Below are positions 58,791-64,000 of a stretch of DNA of 64,000 nucleotides, piece by piece. The notes under the pieces are model-generated. The model saw only the letters and a list, made by a program, of their open reading frames with translations. It made no database searches and had not been told where the DNA came from. Position 1 is the stretch's first letter; every line of letters starts with the position of its first letter. Position numbers and translations under genes: made by a program. This DNA is from Toxotes chatareus (taxonomy: Eukaryota > Chordata > Actinopteri > Toxotidae), in the NCBI GenBank assembly GCA_016801885.1, contig CM028886.1:15252366-15316365 (forward strand), in the 5' to 3' direction.

Positions 58791-61700
58791 TTAGGTGACT
58801 AAAGCTTTCTTTTCTGGAATAACATTTAGAATTTGAATAGTTATATGTACATATACCTTGTGAATATACAATCTGACATCCCTGATTTGAAACTAATGAA
58901 AAGTCATAACCTCCTGCTTGCCCCCAAATCCTGTTCTCTGTCACTGTCTGTATTTGATAATGTGTTAGATAATCACATGTCCATTATGATCACTGAAAGC
59001 ATAAAATTGTGCAGTAAAAATCTAATCATAGCAGTGATGATAAGCTTGATAAAGGGTCGTGTTGAGGTAATTGAAAATGTCAACACACGTGTTTGATTTG
59101 TTTTCTTAAGGCAGCATACATCAACAATACATTTCCAAATGTTAGATGGTTTAATATCAAAGGGTCAGTTTCCTCAAAATACCAAAAAAAAAAAAAAACA
59201 CATTTGCTCGCTTACTTCTGTTGATAAACAGCCCTGCTAATATATGGGAAGAATGTAATTTGTGGTGATCACAGAGCTGAAAAAATTTACAGCAACCTCA
59301 CTTTCCAAAGTAAGAGCATGTTCTAAATTGTTTTTCTGGAACAACAAACAAAATTTGATTTGCCTCCAATATACTGGAGTGGCCTTAAAAGAACATAGAT
59401 CTGGAGTTCTGGAAAGTTCACTGGATTAAACCAGACTTGGTGTTTAGATAAATGAATTTGTACATTAGTCTGCAACATAACATTCAAATAAACTGTTGGT
59501 TATTCAAATTAACTGTGCCAATATGTGCTTAGGAACACTATGACGAAAAGATGATATTTGAAACTACAGTATATAATAGTCAGAAGAAGAGCATGGATAA
59601 GTGATGCTCATAGTGCTCTCATATGTATCTGAGTAAACACTTGTTTACGTGTTTGTTTTAAACAGAACAACACTGCCTGGTTCAGTGGATATGTACTTAG
59701 TTTGGTTCTGAAGTGAAATTATTACTAAAAAAATGACACACCGTAGCAGTAAACTCAGCTTTTTCTACTCTAGGTGAACTTATATTCAGGAAGTCTTTGT
59801 TGCCAAACAGTAGAATTTAATCTGTCTCATCAAACTGCCTCCAAACGTGAATTATTCAGTGGACATGTCATTGGTGTTTCTTAGTGTAACTTAGATGTTA
59901 TAAGCAGGGAAATGCATGATTCCTGTAAATCTGTGCTTATCTCACAGTAGCTCCTAATCCAAAGCACTTCTTCAGTCTGTTGACTCGTAGGAATGCATTA
60001 TCTGACAAACCATTTCAGATGTAAAGCCAATTCGGGCCTTCAAAAGTCTTTATCTCCACATGCTTTCATCACCACTGTCCCATTTCCAGGGGGACAACAA
60101 AACAGTTCCTCAACTCTAAACTCTATAAATAAGAAGTTAGAAGGAAACTGTTGTAGAATATTTTAGATCTTCTCAGACATTGTTGATATTGTCTGTTTGA
60201 CTCTGCCAAACACTAAGACATTTTGTCTTACTTATCTCAAAACAGTCATCATATACTGTTTTTATTACTGTTTGTGTAAAGTTGATGGATATTTTGTTGG
60301 TAGGGTTTGCTGCATTATATAAGGGGCCCTTCTTTGATACTTTTTTTTCAGCAGGTAACATGGAAAAAATCACTTCTTACCCCAAACTGCAGACATTAGG
60401 GATTCTTTCACCAAGGGTCTTCATTAGTCTTCTGTAGAGATGTCATAAGACTTTAACAGTTAATATCTACACTCAGCATGGGTTCGGTTTTTCTCAGTTG
60501 TTCTTTAATTAAAAACTCACCCACCTGCAGTTTTCAGCTAAGTATTTGCTCTTTTTACCATGTCTGGAAAGTGATCTGGTTAAACGGTCTTTCTAAAGGA
60601 GAAGCAAAGTGTCGCGTGTTTATGTGTTTATCAGTTTAAGGGGGACAGAGAGCAGTTATGGCCTCAGAAGGGTTTTGGGAAACAGACATATGCAGAAGTG
60701 ACAAATGTTCCCCTTCACACTGCCTGGAAATGCGTCACGTGTAGTTTTGTATGGTCATAGTTGGCTGAAAACGGGTTCACTGACTGTTCAACAATAAGCC
60801 TGAAAGCATTTGCCTTAAGACGTTGTTTTTTTGCTGCTAATCACAGTTGGTGGTCATCTAGTCTCCTGTTCTGTTCCCAGCTCGTTTATCTCAGACTTTG
60901 TGTATTAGAAGTGCTCATTTTACCAGGTGATCATGCTTCAGTTCTATTGACAATCAGTGTTTTTACAGACACCACCTTTAAATAGCACAACAGTGGTTTC
61001 AAAAGCAGTGGTCTGACAGAATGTATTTTACCGCCATCGTCTACATTGTTGGTTTTATACTTAAACATAAATGACTCATTTAATTAAAGGGATTTTTTGC
61101 TTTATGTTCACCTCGTTTGGCCTGAGCGACGGCCCAAACATTTTCAGCAGGTACAGCTGGGTGTTTATTTCTTCTTTTTTTCTGCTATCAGAGATTGAAT
61201 GTTGGGTTTGAAGACAATATTAAGCTCACAGTACCACAGTCTGTTTTTGACAAACCAGGTGAAGCTCATTCTGATGTTCTAATGTATTAAACAGTTAATT
61301 AAGCATTTAATAAACAAACTGGTCTGATTCTACTCTGCATTTGTGGTTTCATCTTCAGGTCTGTTCAGCATCTTAGACTCACATTTAGTAACACTGTGCA
61401 CTGTGCATGTTTTAACATCACACAAAAGCTGGCATTTTATATAAAAAGAAATAAGAGTTGATTAGAAAGTGCAGAGTTGAAAAAATGTAGTCTTTCTTAG
61501 GTAATTTAGATTGGGGCTGCATTACTGTGATTTTTGTAGTGTGTAGTCGAAATACCATGGTTCTTTTGGCCTAAGGCAGTATGATGGAAATATCCAGTAA
61601 ATGGGAAATCTGAGAGCAGATGGGGCTATATGTTAAACATATAGCCTCATCGGTGAACACACTGCCTGACTTTCCTTCCTTTTTAGGTGGGCAGCAATAC

Positions 61701-64000
61701 ATGTGACACCACCTCTCTGCTTTTCTTAAATACACTACCACAAAACTACCAAGAGGGGGTAGTGTTATACTATTCCATGCCGTCTGCACAATGTCTTGTC
61801 CTGACTTCATTCCATTTCTCAGTCATGTTTTTGGACAATTTTATGGATTTCATTAAGGGACAGTATAGATTATGTAGAAGAAATTGTACGGCTGTGTTTT
61901 GTTAGAACTCTAGATGTGAATATAGTCAACAGGATTGAAAAATATTTATAAAGCTAACATTATTGTTGCTACTTTCTGGTCATCCCTGTTTTTTTTTTTT
62001 TTTTTCCAAACCTGCTTTTGTTTCATTATTTCTTGTGTTGATGACATTTCTAACTGTATAGCTCAGTGATCTTCTGCACCATCTGACCCCTCTGCAGATT
62101 TACTCTGGACTATTGACATGGACTGGACTAATCTCACACACACTTCCAAGTCATTCAGTTATGGGAAATCTGAGCATCAGGCTGTATAAAGAAAAATGAG
62201 ACCATCACTACCTTTCATCCTCTTATCTGTCCACTTATTCATCTGTCTTTGCATTCACATGTACGGTGATTGGCTCCACAACTAACCTTCACATTGCCTC
62301 TGTTCATTCAACTGTCCACCGAGTCCTCTGTGTGTGTTACATTAGAAGGAAATTAGAAGCCGTCACACACACAGAAACTCGAGAGCGACAGCCTGCTTGA
62401 CATTTTTGCCTGAGGGAAAGATCAAAAAGAAAGAGATTCAGTAAAACATTTAAGCCTCCAGTGATTCAACCAATAAAAATGTGTTTCTCTAACTGAATAA
62501 GAACTAACAATACTTTGACACACAACTTGCACTGATTGTAGAATTTTCCTTGTTTTAAATTTAATTATACAAAGTTGTCTTTGTTATAACAAATATGTCC
62601 CAGATAGCAATGATGTTGTTTGGAGGAGTTGTGAGCATTTTTTTTATTAGCGTATTGTGTTCTATTCATGGGCCCTCAGAGAGGAATGTCTTGATACATC
62701 GTGCTGCAGCTCGGTGCATTCAAAATCAGTCACACTGCCAAAGTTAGGAGTCCAATTCCAACTGGGGCCAACACACTAAAAATGTACACACTCTGAGAAG
62801 CCAGGGATGAAAGCGTTCACCAAGTGGCATATATTATGAGATCATATTAAGGTTTAAAAAGCCCAGTTGGTCCAATTAAAGCAACACCAATGCAGGCAGC
62901 ACAAGCCAAGATCAAGTAATTAATACACGTAAAAAATCTCTCTCATGACAGTGACAGCAGCCAAAATAAGGAAGTTGTGGAGAAATATTAGGTACGTTGA
63001 AAGTAGTTAGGTTGTGCTGTGGTTTCACTCACAGTTTTAGACAAGGAGGAGGAAAACACGTTTCACTCATTTCTATCCTCGCTCTGCTCTTCATTTCACT
63101 GTTTCTTTGATAGCGATTGAATGGGATAGAAATTAATTCAGAGACCAAACTGGATTTAAACAAGCAAATGCCATCCCACAGATGGGACATAGTACAAACA
63201 TTTTATAGGTGTGAACAGTACTTTGTTTCTATACTTTGATCATTAATATGCCCTCATTTCAAATGGGTCTACAATTGCATGTAGAATACTTAAAGGTTAT
63301 TACTCTCAAAACTCTGCTGGAAAAATAATCTTCTCTCAAAATTAAAACCAAAATTAACCACCTTAACGCTGGGTTGTGTTAAAGATATAGTTTCAGGCTA
63401 TTATATAATTATATTTTTATATCCTTTTTTAGTATGTCATACTTTATATCATGACAGAGCAAATAATGTAATACCAGAAAAATGAAACTATGAACTGGAA
63501 CACAATATTCTTTTGAGTTTAATTAGCTTTTTGACACAGAGCGCCAATAAGCGTGACTACTGCCTTGATTAAATAAAGGTTATCAGTGTTATCACATGTG
63601 GGAAATAAGGAGTCTTTTTGAATATTACCCAGAAAAGAAAAGAAAAGAAAAGACTTACACAGATGAAGAAAAGGAATGTTTCAGTGCTTACTCAGGTTGA
63701 TGGACTGAATGCCTCTGGGGCATGATTACTGTGTTTTCAAGTGAATTGTCTCCTGTCCTCCACTTCCCTCCCCACAGGCGAGGCGCTCAGGACAAGTCAC
63801 AGCAAGCTCAAATGTTAGCCACCTGCCAAATGCTTCTTGGACTGTGGCTGCCAGCTCTGTGAATTTGGCTAGTTAATCTGGCAGGAAGTCACCTTTGTTC
63901 AATGAACAATTCCTTTTCAAAACTTATTTTACCAACTAAATGGTGGAAGAGGAAGAATGAAAGCATTTGATACAGTGTGGGTGATGGAAAGGCTGTTTTT
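58791..64000. other. Intergenic downstream of DEPTOR, no gene seen
   Basis: About 5.2 kb of AT-rich sequence. It has homopolymers (A-run near 59184-59198, T-run near 61989-62005) and an (AAAAG)n run at 63631-63653. No conserved frame, RNA gene or recognisable transposon is found. I do not see exons of COL14A1, the human neighbour of DEPTOR. Confidence 0.65.
63631..63653. repeat. (AAAAG)n pentanucleotide repeat
   Basis: Four and a half units of AGAAA/AAAAG. Confidence 0.9.

Noticed and set aside
63760..63870. Exon-like segment after a strong pyrimidine tract and CACAG near the window end
   Set aside because: The open frame is short, hits a stop, has no donor at a sensible place and resembles no known neighbour (COL14A1 was considered).

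Overview
The window is vertebrate nuclear DNA, almost certainly from a spiny-rayed (acanthomorph) teleost. It has GT-AG split genes with long introns, many (CA)n/(GT)n microsatellites, CpG-rich promoters and decayed interspersed repeats of types common in fish. It carries three protein-coding genes in the same orientation (+) and one tRNA gene on the minus strand. I see no bacterial-type operon, CRISPR array or intact mobile element.

Region by region: (1) 1-6120 holds the last six coding exons of LARS2, mitochondrial leucyl-tRNA synthetase. It enters the window exactly at the KMSKS signature and ends with a stop at 5911-5913 and an AATAAA signal at 6115. A degenerate antisense LINE reverse-transcriptase fragment lies in its last intron (about 2962-4125). 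(2) 6121-10680 is intergenic and non-coding as far as I can see. A decayed fish repeat at about 10138-10495 sits just upstream of a CpG-dense promoter. (3) About 10680-28800 is the complete LIMD1 gene: eight coding exons, 619 residues, and three C-terminal LIM domains with every zinc ligand present. (4) 28800-31740 is intergenic, with a canonical tRNA-Arg(ACG) gene at 29410-29482 (minus). (5) About 31740 to at least 57273 is the complete DEPTOR gene: nine coding exons, 395 residues, two DEP domains, a serine-rich linker with a betaTrCP-type degron, and a C-terminal PDZ domain. Its introns hold foldback (long inverted-repeat) elements, other repeats, a (CA)44 tract and small hairpins. (6) 57274-64000 is DEPTOR 3'UTR followed by apparently empty intergenic DNA.

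The genes do not form a pathway. LARS2 charges mitochondrial tRNA-Leu. LIMD1 is an Ajuba-family scaffold (Hippo signalling, hypoxia and miRNA silencing). DEPTOR binds and inhibits mTOR. LARS2 and LIMD1 are also neighbours in human (3p21.31), whereas human DEPTOR is on 8q24.12, so a lineage-specific synteny junction lies between about 28.8 and 31.7 kb.

I found no undescribed biological system. The most useful observations are the synteny junction with the tRNA gene, equal 179-nt exons opening both DEP domains, a possible upstream DEPTOR start exon, a G-quadruplex-capable repeat, and hairpins and foldback repeats in introns. Exon boundaries were read by eye from splice consensus, reading phase and remembered human protein sequences; no alignment was run.
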